Assembly (NCBI GenBank): GCA_012295275.1
Contig: CM022670.1
Span: forward strand, 11,627,083-11,672,082
Length of the DNA: 45,000 nt
Direction: 5' to 3'
From: Chrysomallon squamiferum
Lineage: Eukaryota; Mollusca; Gastropoda; Neomphalida; Peltospiridae
In this document: positions 35,835 to 45,000 of the stretch, piece by piece
Layout of the letters: each line of letters starts with the position of its first letter
Numbering within the stretch: the stretch's first letter is position 1
Made by a program: the position numbers and the translations under genes
The notes under the pieces: model-generated
Seen by the model: the letters and a program-made list of their open reading frames with translations, nothing else
Told to the model about the DNA's origin: nothing
The model's database searches: none

Positions 35835-36301
35835 ATTCTAAACCACTGTGTTCTGATTTTCTGAATTTTAGCTAACATGGTAGTTATTCGTGATACAGAG
35901 GATAACAAATGAATATGTTTACTGTCGTAATTATTTGATGAACGATAATAATGATTGACTGCATACAAGTTAATGAAAGTCAACAGACACTTTGGAAATT
36001 CAAAGCTTTTGGGAAATAACCTTTTATCTTTCTCCAATCTGGGTTCAGTCGGTTATATGAATTTGATTTATTTTTTTATTATATATATTAATTCGTTTAT
36101 TTCTTTGCGCATTATTAGCCTGAAATCAGGCGATTAGCAAATACATGTATAAATGTAAGGTCAAACAGTTAATATAAAATTACATAAATAATTTTTTCTT
36201 GAATATAAAATATGGATAATTAATCATAATGCCATTACCATTACAACAAAATGCTCGAAATTTGAATCCATTATTTATTTATTTACTTATAATTTAATTA
36301 T

Positions 36302-36351
<50 letters not shown>

Positions 36352-37797
36352 AATTTAAAAAAAGTTATAAAAAAAAGAAAGAAAGAAAAAGAAAACAAAA
36401 GAAATAGAAAAGCACTCAAAAAGCTGTATGACATTTCCCGATTTATATAGTTGTATAGTTGTATAGCGAAACTGAGAAAGTCATACTGTTTGCAGTATTA
36501 GTATGTCACAAAGACAGAACCAAGTTATTCAATTAAAGAAATAAACAAGTACGCAAAGAGTGTCTGTATATAGAGTATGTTGAATTGTTGTTGTGGTTTT
36601 TTTTTTAATGTTGTTTTTGACTTGACCAATATATATATATATATACCAGTGGCTCTAACATACATGTATGTTTGCATATTTGTATGTATGTATGAATGTA
36701 TGTATGTCTGTATATAGGTATGTGCACCATTATATGTACTAGTTAGACAAAATCCATGACGTCACATCGTATCATTACTTTCAACCCATTTGAATCTATT
36801 TCTTTAATTTTATAGAATACATCATTTTCTTGCTTTCTCTTACAAACAGAGCATCTCTCTATTCCTATAATTATTGAGTTTTAAATTCCATTCGTCTTTT
36901 AAATGAATATAACTATATTTGGTTAATAATTAATATACAGTATTACTTGGATACTATTAAATGTTGGAGAACTGAAAAAGTATTTGATTTGTATTTACAG
37001 TATTTACATATACCAGAAGCGCAAAACAAACAAACAAACAGATAAAAAAAGTTAAAAAAAAAAAAAAAAAAAAAAAACAAACAACAAATAAATAAATAAA
37101 TAAAATACCAACAATTTTACTCGTTTATTTTCTGATATCACAAAGCAAGATAGCACTGAAGATGTATAATATATACATAATACGGGCTATGAATCTGTGA
37201 TTATTTTATTATCTGATAAAGAATTATTACTGGAAGGACATAATTTTGAAATTATCAAGTCATTTAAGAAATTGTATGTAAGAAATAAAATATATATTTG
37301 AAAAATAACTTTTTCAAAGATGGAGATGTTCCATCTATCTGTACGTTTGAAAGATACGTAATTCTGAACACGGAAACAGAGGTTAATATATAGCATTAAT
37401 GTTTTTTAAATGTTAATTTGTAATGTCACATTAAAAATTAATTATGCTATCGACCTTCTTTTTTTGTATGAAAAATTTATTTCAGCAGGCGTTTGATCCT
37501 AGAATTATCAATGTGGATTCTTAACACTTCACAGGACAGCAAATTTTCATATAAATCAAATTATGTAACTGATTATATAAACTTTGGAAACCAGTAGGTT
37601 TTTCTCAAAGTTTTGAAAATATGTTATTTCTGTAACTAGTACACAAACAATGTTCTTGCACATACACACGTACGCACGAACACACACATACGTATCAACA
37701 TAAACAAAAAAAAAAAAGACTTTGTATGAAACATTTATGCATTTTAAAATTATCATCATTTTTTGAATGTTATTTTTTTATTCGTTTTATTTATTTA

Positions 37798-37838
<41 letters not shown>

Positions 37839-38026
37839 CTTTCAATAAAAAAGATAATAACAAGTGACAACTAAAGGTTTGTAGACCGGAATATGTTTTG
37901 TGTTTAACAGTATATATCATATTTAAGATCAGTTCAGAAATTGTTTTTCAGCAGATTATTCTGAAATGAAATTAACTTTTATGCCTCTTTTTGTATGTTT
38001 TTGTTTGTGTGCGTTTGAGTAATGTG

Positions 38027-38057
<31 letters not shown>

Positions 38058-38186
38058 ACTTTAACTGGAAGGTAGGTTTGTCAGAAATATTTTCTTATTT
38101 ATTTTGGTAACATATCTAATTTTTTTTATTTTTTTTTTTTATTTATTCTTATAACACATCTGAATTTCTTATCCATTCTTCATGTT
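35835..38186. other. 3' part of intron 1: AT-rich DNA with simple repeats
   Basis: (TA)n(AAT)n lies at 36304-36354, (TATG)-rich sequence at 36660-36720, TGACGTCA at 36757-36764, poly(A) at 37055-37077, (ATT)n at 37799-37840 and (TA)n at 38032-38056. No gene is seen. Confidence 0.6.
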
Positions 38187-38201
38187 TTGAAATTTTTCCA
38201 G

Positions 38202-38794
38202 ATACATCACAACTTGTACATGCAACTTAAGCCGTCCACCTCTCATTTAGCCAGGGGTTTGGCCAAAATGATGTCAGTCAACTTTTGGTACAAATTCACG
38301 CTAATCGTCGAGGACACGTTGTACTTAGACGGATTTTATGCCGTGTTGCAAACGCTTACACAGGATCAAAAGTGGAGTATAGATGTGATTCACTTTTCGT
38401 TGTTGAAAAATTCTAGCAAGTACATAGAAAATGTTCTGTCGTCACAGCGCACAAATTCGTCAAGGATATTTGTGATTCATGCTACAGTGGCTTTGGTGAC
38501 TAGGATATTTAAACAAGCCCGAAAGCTTCATTTAGGAGAGCATGAATTTGCCTGGATTATTACCGAAAATGCCTACACAATGCAGCACGATATTATTCAG
38601 TACTATCTTCCCGGCACTCTTGTCTTTCTCGTGAACAGAGCTCTGTGTCTGGACGATCTCGTCGAAGACGCTGTGACGCTAATCGGGATATCGGCCGAGG
38701 AGCACCGTCACGTGATTAAATCTGTTTACAAACACAGCAGCACGTGCTGGCCGAAGAAGACAACGAGACGCGTTCACGGCGTCGATATGTACAG
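38202..38794 (+). CDS. GluN3-like receptor, coding exon 2 (amino-terminal domain)
   Basis: This exon encodes residues 131-327 plus two bases of codon 328. The acceptor is pyrimidine-rich and ends TTTTTCCAG; the donor is ACAG|GTAATT. The start HNLYMQLKPSTSHLA aligns in spacing with the 'LQL.PS' segment of NMDA amino-terminal domains. It continues through a W-Y-FTLIVED strand typical of periplasmic-binding-protein-like lobes and an alternating pattern to FAWIITENAY. C312 (SSTCWPKK) sits where GluN1 has Cys308. Sequons occur at N200 and N215. The exon is GC-richer (around 45% by eye) than the flanking introns and holds no simple repeat. It has no usable ATG at its 5' end, so it is an internal exon. 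The amino-terminal domain probably shapes subunit assembly and modulation and does not bind the agonist. Confidence 0.92.
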
Positions 38795-38833
38795 GTAATT
38801 TAGTTTTATAATTTAAAAGTTAAAAATATATTA

Positions 38834-38864
<31 letters not shown>

Positions 38865-39056
38865 GTAAATTTGAATTACCAGACTGTGTGAAAATAACTT
38901 ATAATTATTTATGGTTATAGTTTATAATTTGCAAGTCATTTATTTTATTTTATTTTATTTTATTTTATTTTATTTTATTTATTTATTTATTTATTTATTT
39001 TTTTGTAGCTATTTTCAGAATAAACAGGTTGCAAGTTAAATAACAAAAACGAATAA

Positions 39057-39092
<36 letters not shown>

Positions 39093-41458
39093 ATAGAAAT
39101 AGTGAAAAAAAGAAAGAAAGAATAATAAATGAAAAAAGAAGATACATATTATGGTAAAATAAAACCACAAGATCATTAAGGCCAAACTGAAGTAACATAT
39201 GCTAACATAAAACTAAAACATTTATAATAAACTATTTAAAACAGAGACATGATGATAAATAAATAAATAAATAAATAATAAAATTGTATTATATTATATG
39301 ATGATGATGATAAATAAAATAAATAACAAACAAAATATCTAAGTCTAATTTTAAATAATTTGTAATATATACCGAAATTTTAGTTTTTCAGAACAGTGTG
39401 CATTAAATTATTTTATGACAGTCTATATTGCTGGAATATTGACAAATGGTTTTTGCTTTATAATTTTAAAAAGTTATAAGTCGGGCAAGTGATAAACTCC
39501 TGTGACAAATGATAATGCTTTGAACCCTTTTCTAAAGGGAAATTCAAAAATGTTTTTTTAGCGCAAACACTGACAAAATAGAGCATTGTTACTGAACATA
39601 TATTTATATAGCACACACATTAACCATTTTATTTTACACGTTTGATACGTACTAAGATTTATATACGTTCACGAAACAATCGTGTAATAAATAAATCTGC
39701 GAAATCTTTGATATCAGATATCTTTATACTGATTAATGTTTCAGTATCTCACAAACAATAATATTTGAAACCATCGATTATTTGTAACCGATCCATTCAC
39801 GAGAATAATTTTGAAAGCCAAGTATGTTAATGGTACCTTTTAAGCACAGAATTATAATAATTTGGTCTCATTTGGGCAGAGATTAATCGGTTGACGACAG
39901 AATTGGGCATGAATAAGTTCATTTAAAACATTCAGGCTGTTGCCAAACCAAGAATTGCCTTAATATAGAGAAAATTGCACAGGACAGCCAGGCTGTTAAA
40001 TTAATGATAATATGATATCCGTTCTTCTTTTGATGAAGGAAATAATATAAACAGTACTGCATTCAGCCTCAGTCAGGAAGTTATGCTAATTTAATGGAGA
40101 TTTAATGCAAATACAAAAACATAAATAAGTCACGTGATTGGCACTACTTGACAGGAACCAGTTTATTTCCGTCGTGTTTCCATTCAGTTGATAAGAATTT
40201 TACGCAGTGAATTAAAAGAATAAAAATTGGCAAGAAAGAAAAAACCGTTTTAGGGTGCATAAAACTAGAAATAAAGAAACGTAAAATATCTTACCTAAAG
40301 TAGGGAATCAAAATTTACAGATAAAGAGTTTGAATAGCATAGGAAGCAATGACCTATTAATAATAGTCATGCTATAAAAATAATAAAATATGGCGCATGC
40401 TAATGACCGCTATCCGTAAATCTGTGACGTCATTTTGAGATATAGCTTGCCATATTATTTTCATTTTTTTTTTTCTTCTTTTTAAAATTTCTTTTCTTTC
40501 TTTTTTAATGAGTTAACACTGTTAATAATTCTAAAGTCTGTAATGTCTTTCTAATTTAGATTTTGGTTACGATTAATTTAGCTCATTTCAACTGAAGACT
40601 ATTCGTCTGAAAACAGATTGCTAAGAATATTCTAAAACTAAAATTTCTAGTAATATTTCTTTCATTTTGTTGCTTTGTTTAACACCATCCAAACCCTTTT
40701 TATTATTACTATTTTTTTGAATAAAAGATGGTGAAAAAAAGAAGTTAATTTACAATATTTGCATAATTATATTCAAACGTGCTATCTATCATCCTTGAAT
40801 TTAAAGTGTTAGTGATGTTTGCCAAATATTTTACATGTAATTATCTTATGCAACAAAAGCTGGTATGCAGAAAATGAAAATAAAATAATAATAAATAATA
40901 ATAATTATAATAACAATAAAAAATAAAATAAAATAAAGTAAAATATAATAAAATAAATAAATAAATAAATAAATAAAACAGTTCACTGTCATTAAATTAA
41001 ATTATGTTTACAGATTTTTTTATTTTATTTCATCTATCATGGATTAACAGACACGTATAAGATACCAATATTTTTACAAATGATTCTTCCTTTGAATAAT
41101 TCAATGTGTTTTTCGATTTAAAGTGCAAAACGCGGGAGTATTTCATATTTATCTATTTTCTAATGTAAAACGAGCTGGTTAGTCAAGGAAACAATAGAGA
41201 AGCAGAATCAATCAAGCCTGGTTTTTAAAAATAAAAATTGATATATTTGTTGATATAATGAAAAACAATGTGCCTTTATAACTTATGCATATGCATTGCA
41301 GATCCAAACGTTTACCAGATATATCCTCTAAGAGATAACTAAATTTAAAACCAGCTGTTCTGATCACTGAAACAATTAAATTTTGTGCTTGATCTTGTAT
41401 GCAATTTTATAATAAATGTTTATTCTGTTTAAAAAAATTATACCTTTTATTATTTCAG
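38795..41458 (+). other. Intron 2 of the receptor gene (2,664 bp)
   Basis: The intron runs from GTAATT to TTATTTCAG in phase 2. It holds (AAAT)n at 38834-38865, (TTTTA)n/(TTTA)n at 38939-39000, poly(A) at 39059-39090, further AAAT units at 39258-39276 and 40945-40978, CACGTGATTGG at about 40133 and TGACGTCA at 40425-40432. No other exon is recognised. Confidence 0.9.
38834..39000 (+). repeat. Complementary (AAAT)n and (TTTA)n tracts next to the exon 2 donor
   Basis: (AAAT)n at 38834-38865 starts 39 bases after the exon 2 donor. (TTTTA)n then (ATTT)n follows at 38939-39000. The two can pair in the transcript over roughly 25 bases with a loop of about 75-110 bases. Confidence 0.85.
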
Positions 41459-42497
41459 AGCAATTTTGGACACACATATTTATGGTAAAACGGGTCCTTT
41501 ACAATTCGACAGTAATGGATATCTTGCCTTGACAAACTTTAAAGTTAAAAACCTTGTGTTTGACGGCAGGAGTAACGTCTGGAGAGATATTGGATGTATA
41601 CAAGGTGATGACATTAGACCTTTCAAAATGATTTGGCCCGGAGACGCCACGCGAATTCATTCTTCGCCACAAGGTAAGAAAAGATACCGGGTCGTCACGA
41701 ACCCAGTCCAGCCGTTTGTGATGATCGAGAAACCCGACTCGGACTACGACACGTGCATGACAGACACGGTATGTCTCAACATCACTTCTAAAAACAAATC
41801 TGACGCGCTTGCAGCTATCGAGGACTACGAAAATGGCGTCGTTAACAATAATTCTTATAGAATATACTGTTGCCGGGGTCTTTCAATAGATCTGTTAAAC
41901 AGACTGGCTAGTGATCTAGACTTTGAATTCACTTTATACATCGTGCAGGACGAAACGTACGGACAGCAGAAGAACGGGACCTGGGACGGGATGATGTGGG
42001 ATTTGATGGAGGGTACGGCGCATTTTGCTGTCGCCGCATTCAGCATCACTCGCGCCAGAACAAGAGCCATAGATTTCACTGACCCTTATTTTTTTTCAGG
42101 TTTTTCTATTCTGTATTCGGAAAGAACGAGAGAAACAAATATGGATGCATTTCTTGAACCTTTTTCGTTGGATGTGTGGTTTGCTATATTTGTTAGTGGT
42201 ACCCTGACGGCTGTGGCAATGGCGTTGTTCGAATGGAATAGTCCGTTTGGATTAAATCCCTGGGGCAGGAAGAGGAAGGCTAACTATACTCTGGCGTCAG
42301 GATTAACTATGGTGTACTCAGTTCTTTTCGGCCACACTGTTAAAACAAAATCACCAAAAGCTTGGCCGAGCAAAGTTATGCAAAACTTTTGGGCATTTGC
42401 TTCTATTTTTATTATAGCAAGTTACACAGCAAATCTGGCAGCTTTCATTGCTGGCAAACATGCAGGCATCCACTACATTGATATCAACGATCAAAGG
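41459..42497 (+). CDS. GluN3-like receptor, coding exon 3 (S1 ligand-binding half, M1, pore loop, M3)
   Basis: This exon encodes residues 328-674; its first base completes Arg328 (AG|A). The acceptor is TTATTTCAG; the donor is AAAGG|GTAAGC in phase 0. In order: linker with GKTGPLQFDSNG (about 337-348) and IWPG (about 386-389); S1 from about 404 (YRVVT) to 560; M1 about 566-585; re-entrant M2 about 606-622; M3 about 634-656 with the gating motif SYTANLAAF at 649-657. The predicted agonist contacts are Ser523 and Arg528 in FSITRAR; this arginine corresponds to the carboxylate-binding Arg523 of GluN1. Cysteines 427, 433, 465 and 466 match the two S1 disulphides of NMDA subunits. The selectivity position is Gly619 followed by His620; vertebrate GluN3 has Gly-Arg and GluN1/2 have Asn. 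Sequons: N435, N440, N458, N500. The stop falls downstream of the window. Confidence 0.95.
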
Positions 42498-42653
42498 GTA
42501 AGCAGACTGTTGCTTCATAAAGTATTTTTAATTGACCTTCCTCCCATTGAAGCTGGTCCAATTAATGTGCAAACATTTAACAAACTGGCATCAGTTAAAC
42601 ATAACCTGATTCTTGCAAAAGAATTTTTTTCCACACAGCATACATTAAATAAT

Positions 42654-42686
<33 letters not shown>

Positions 42687-45000
42687 AATAATTCCCGTTT
42701 TGCCTCACAAATTCATCTGATATTAAAACAGAAAATGTTATGATTGTTCTCATCATCGTTTATATCACCTTCACTTTTTCTCTCCTACTTTCATTATCTT
42801 TCTCTATTTCATTCATGCGTGAACCTAATTACACACTGGAAACAGCATGTATATATAATATAATATAATATAATATGATTATATTTATTTATTTATTTAT
42901 TTATTTATTTATTCTTTATCTGAAGACTATATGTTTTATTTTTTATGTAATTTATTTATTTGTTAATTATTATTATTTATTTATTTATTTGAGAGTTTCA
43001 TTTGATATCTTTTATAATTATAAAATTTTGAAATATTTACACTTGAGTCTGGAATGATAATGAAAACTAAACATCAAGAAAAACGAAATTCAGCTGTAAC
43101 TGTTTTCTTTTGTTTTTATTCAGATTTCTGTTTTCTTTTTTTAATAACTAAGTTCACTGTTCAGGGATTTATTTTATTACAGATATACTGATACATGATA
43201 TTTTTGTGTTTCTTTCATGATGCAATAAACTAAGTGAAGTAACAACAAACGATAAAAAGATTAGCTCATTTCCTCTTTAACATCTAGTCAGTCTCGTTTT
43301 CACGTCCAATTTGCGCTCTTCACGCTTTTTACTGGACCGAGGCACGTCAAACTGAAATCAAATATTTTCCATTAATTCGTGTTTTACGTATTCGTCTCCA
43401 GTGAAAGGACACATAGTGTACAAAGGGCATTTAAACCAGTTAAGTAAATACACTCTCAGTGTTACAGTTAATATTCTGCACCTATATCACTAATATACGT
43501 TTAAACATTGGTTTTCGTAAATGTTATTTATGCCTCTTTGTCAGGTTATACTTGTTAAGGAAAATGTGAGTTTTGCATTCCTGATGTTATTCCCATTAAA
43601 TATATTTTTCTGTCTGGGTTAAAAGTTTTGAAAAGAAAGTAAAGATCTGAGTTTTCAGCACGTGGTCGGCTTCTGTGAAGTATTTGTTTCTCATTTGAAA
43701 TAAGCAATGTCGCGAAAAACAGACTTGTATTAAAAGAAATAAAAACAAAAACTGAACAGTTAGTGATTTATTTTGATAAAAACTTTCAGTACCTGAATAG
43801 CAGAATCCATGTTGGACTCAGTTATTTCAAAAGCAGTAGAGGTGGCTTTGGTCAAACAGTGGTCTAAGACCATCACATGATCCACAGAAATTTGCAGTTT
43901 TAAAGAGAGTTACTTTTCCTTGTTGTTGGATGTCGCTGTTTCGTTGCAGAGTTGGTAAATGCAAGGGATGGAAGATTTCCCTGACAGAGGGATATATCAT
44001 CACTGATAAAATGTTACTGATAAAAAAATAGATGATCTGGAAATTCCAGAGTGTTTGTGTTCAGATTCTAATGTTGTCTCCTATAATTTATCTGATAACA
44101 ACTTTACACTAGGATTGTTATACAAGATAATAAGGTCATGGTCATGTCTTTTCTCATGGAATTATTTTATCCATCATAGTTTCTGCTCATAAATATTTCT
44201 TCATTAATTTGATGTCTTAATCTAATAAACAGCATTGAATTTAATATTATAAACTAATGGACATAACCCCACCAAATAATAAAATAATAAAAGAAAATGA
44301 AAAAAAAAAAAAAACATTTAGTGTCAAGAACAGTGTAAAAATTATTAATTTATAATATTGTTACTTTTTGACGTACACCATAACAATAATAAAAAAATGT
44401 AATTTAAAAAAAGAAAAAAGAAAGTGTAAACAAATAAATATTTAAACAGTTTAAAAACATACACACAAGTAAAACATTTGTGTGACCAAGTAGTCTGTAT
44501 AAGATGAATGTCTTTATCTGTGAAAGGCAAAGACCTGTTTGCTTCAGTGGAATACTCGAGAGAAAACTAAGTATGACAAACAGATACATCTAGAAGTTAG
44601 TCGAAATGCAGCTGACAAATTCTTTCCAAAAATCAATGAAATTGGCTGACAGTTCTTTCATCAAGCTTTCAGCACATGAATAACTTTAACACTAATGTGT
44701 TTCTGCAAATATAATATAATCTCACACACATCACACTTTATCTTTTGTTATTGCAAATATTTATTGCTTGTTTTGACATTTCCGCATTAGTGCTGCCTTT
44801 ACCTGTGTGAAACCAAATGTATTATCCAAACATTGTCCATCATTTAGTGTTCTGAAACCATGGACCTGTCACGCTGTACCTATAGTTCTCATTTGTAAAT
44901 AACTATTACTTTATCATTTATAAATCAATTCCTTAACATCCTGTTCTTCTTTATTAGGAAGGACATTGTAGAGGTCTCCATGGTAATGTTAAATTGCTAA
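42498..45000 (+). other. Intron 3 (5' part, runs off the window)
   Basis: It begins GTAAGC. The exon 3 frame stays open for 81 codons into it (to TGA at 42741-42743), including an (AAC)n tract at 42654-42684 that would read as poly-Asn. (ATTT)n lies at about 42882-42912. I found no segment matching the expected next exon (start of S2) up to 45000. Confidence 0.8.
42654..42690. repeat. (AAC)n microsatellite
   Basis: About ten AAC units grading into AAT, within intron 3 and in frame with the read-through of exon 3. Confidence 0.93.

Noticed and set aside
41855-42079. Antisense 74-codon frame in exon 3
   Set aside because: It is a shadow of the receptor coding strand.
44956-45000. Possible next receptor exon after TTCTTTATTAG
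   Set aside because: An acceptor-like site is followed by a possible donor about 31 bases later, but no frame matches the start of S2 in NMDA subunits.

Overview
This window looks like intergenic and intronic DNA from an AT-rich, repeat-rich invertebrate genome, most likely a lophotrochozoan. A mollusc, and a cephalopod in particular, would fit the very long intron and the density of (CT)n, (CA)n, (AAT)n and (AAAT)n tracts, but the taxon is inferred from style and not proven. There is one recognisable protein-coding gene, on the + strand: the first three coding exons of an ionotropic glutamate receptor of the NMDA class, closest by motif to the GluN3 (glycine-gated) subfamily.

Layout: 1-1435 is the upstream region and 5' leader, comparatively GC-richer and free of long microsatellites. 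Coding exon 1 is 1436-1825 (signal peptide and start of the amino-terminal domain). Intron 1 is 1826-38201, about 36.4 kb. Exon 2 is 38202-38794 (most of the amino-terminal domain), intron 2 is 38795-41458, and exon 3 is 41459-42497 (end of the amino-terminal domain, S1 ligand-binding half, M1, pore loop, M3). Intron 3 starts at 42498 and runs off the window. The three exons join in frame to 674 residues. The S2 half, M4 and the C-terminal tail must lie beyond 45000.

The introns hold the structurally interesting material: a roughly 500-bp-armed inverted repeat (27695-29320) that could form long dsRNA in the pre-mRNA; a 31-copy, 34-bp minisatellite carrying GATA-like motifs (20792-21865), bracketed by two 188-bp direct repeats differing at four positions; a short element at 19807-20068 with TIR-like ends and a TA target duplication, resembling pogo/Tigger (MER2-like) MITEs; smaller tandem arrays with 51-, about 40/27- and 34-bp units; three perfect TGACGTCA sites within 132 bp; and two kilobase-scale degenerate trinucleotide domains of opposite sense.

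No second gene, RNA gene, CRISPR array or prokaryotic-style system was found. Most other open frames are microsatellite translations. The best 'undescribed' leads are the repeat architectures inside the receptor's first intron, which might affect RNA editing, splicing or enhancer activity, and the GluN3-like pore with a Gly-His pair. None of these amounts to a demonstrated new system.
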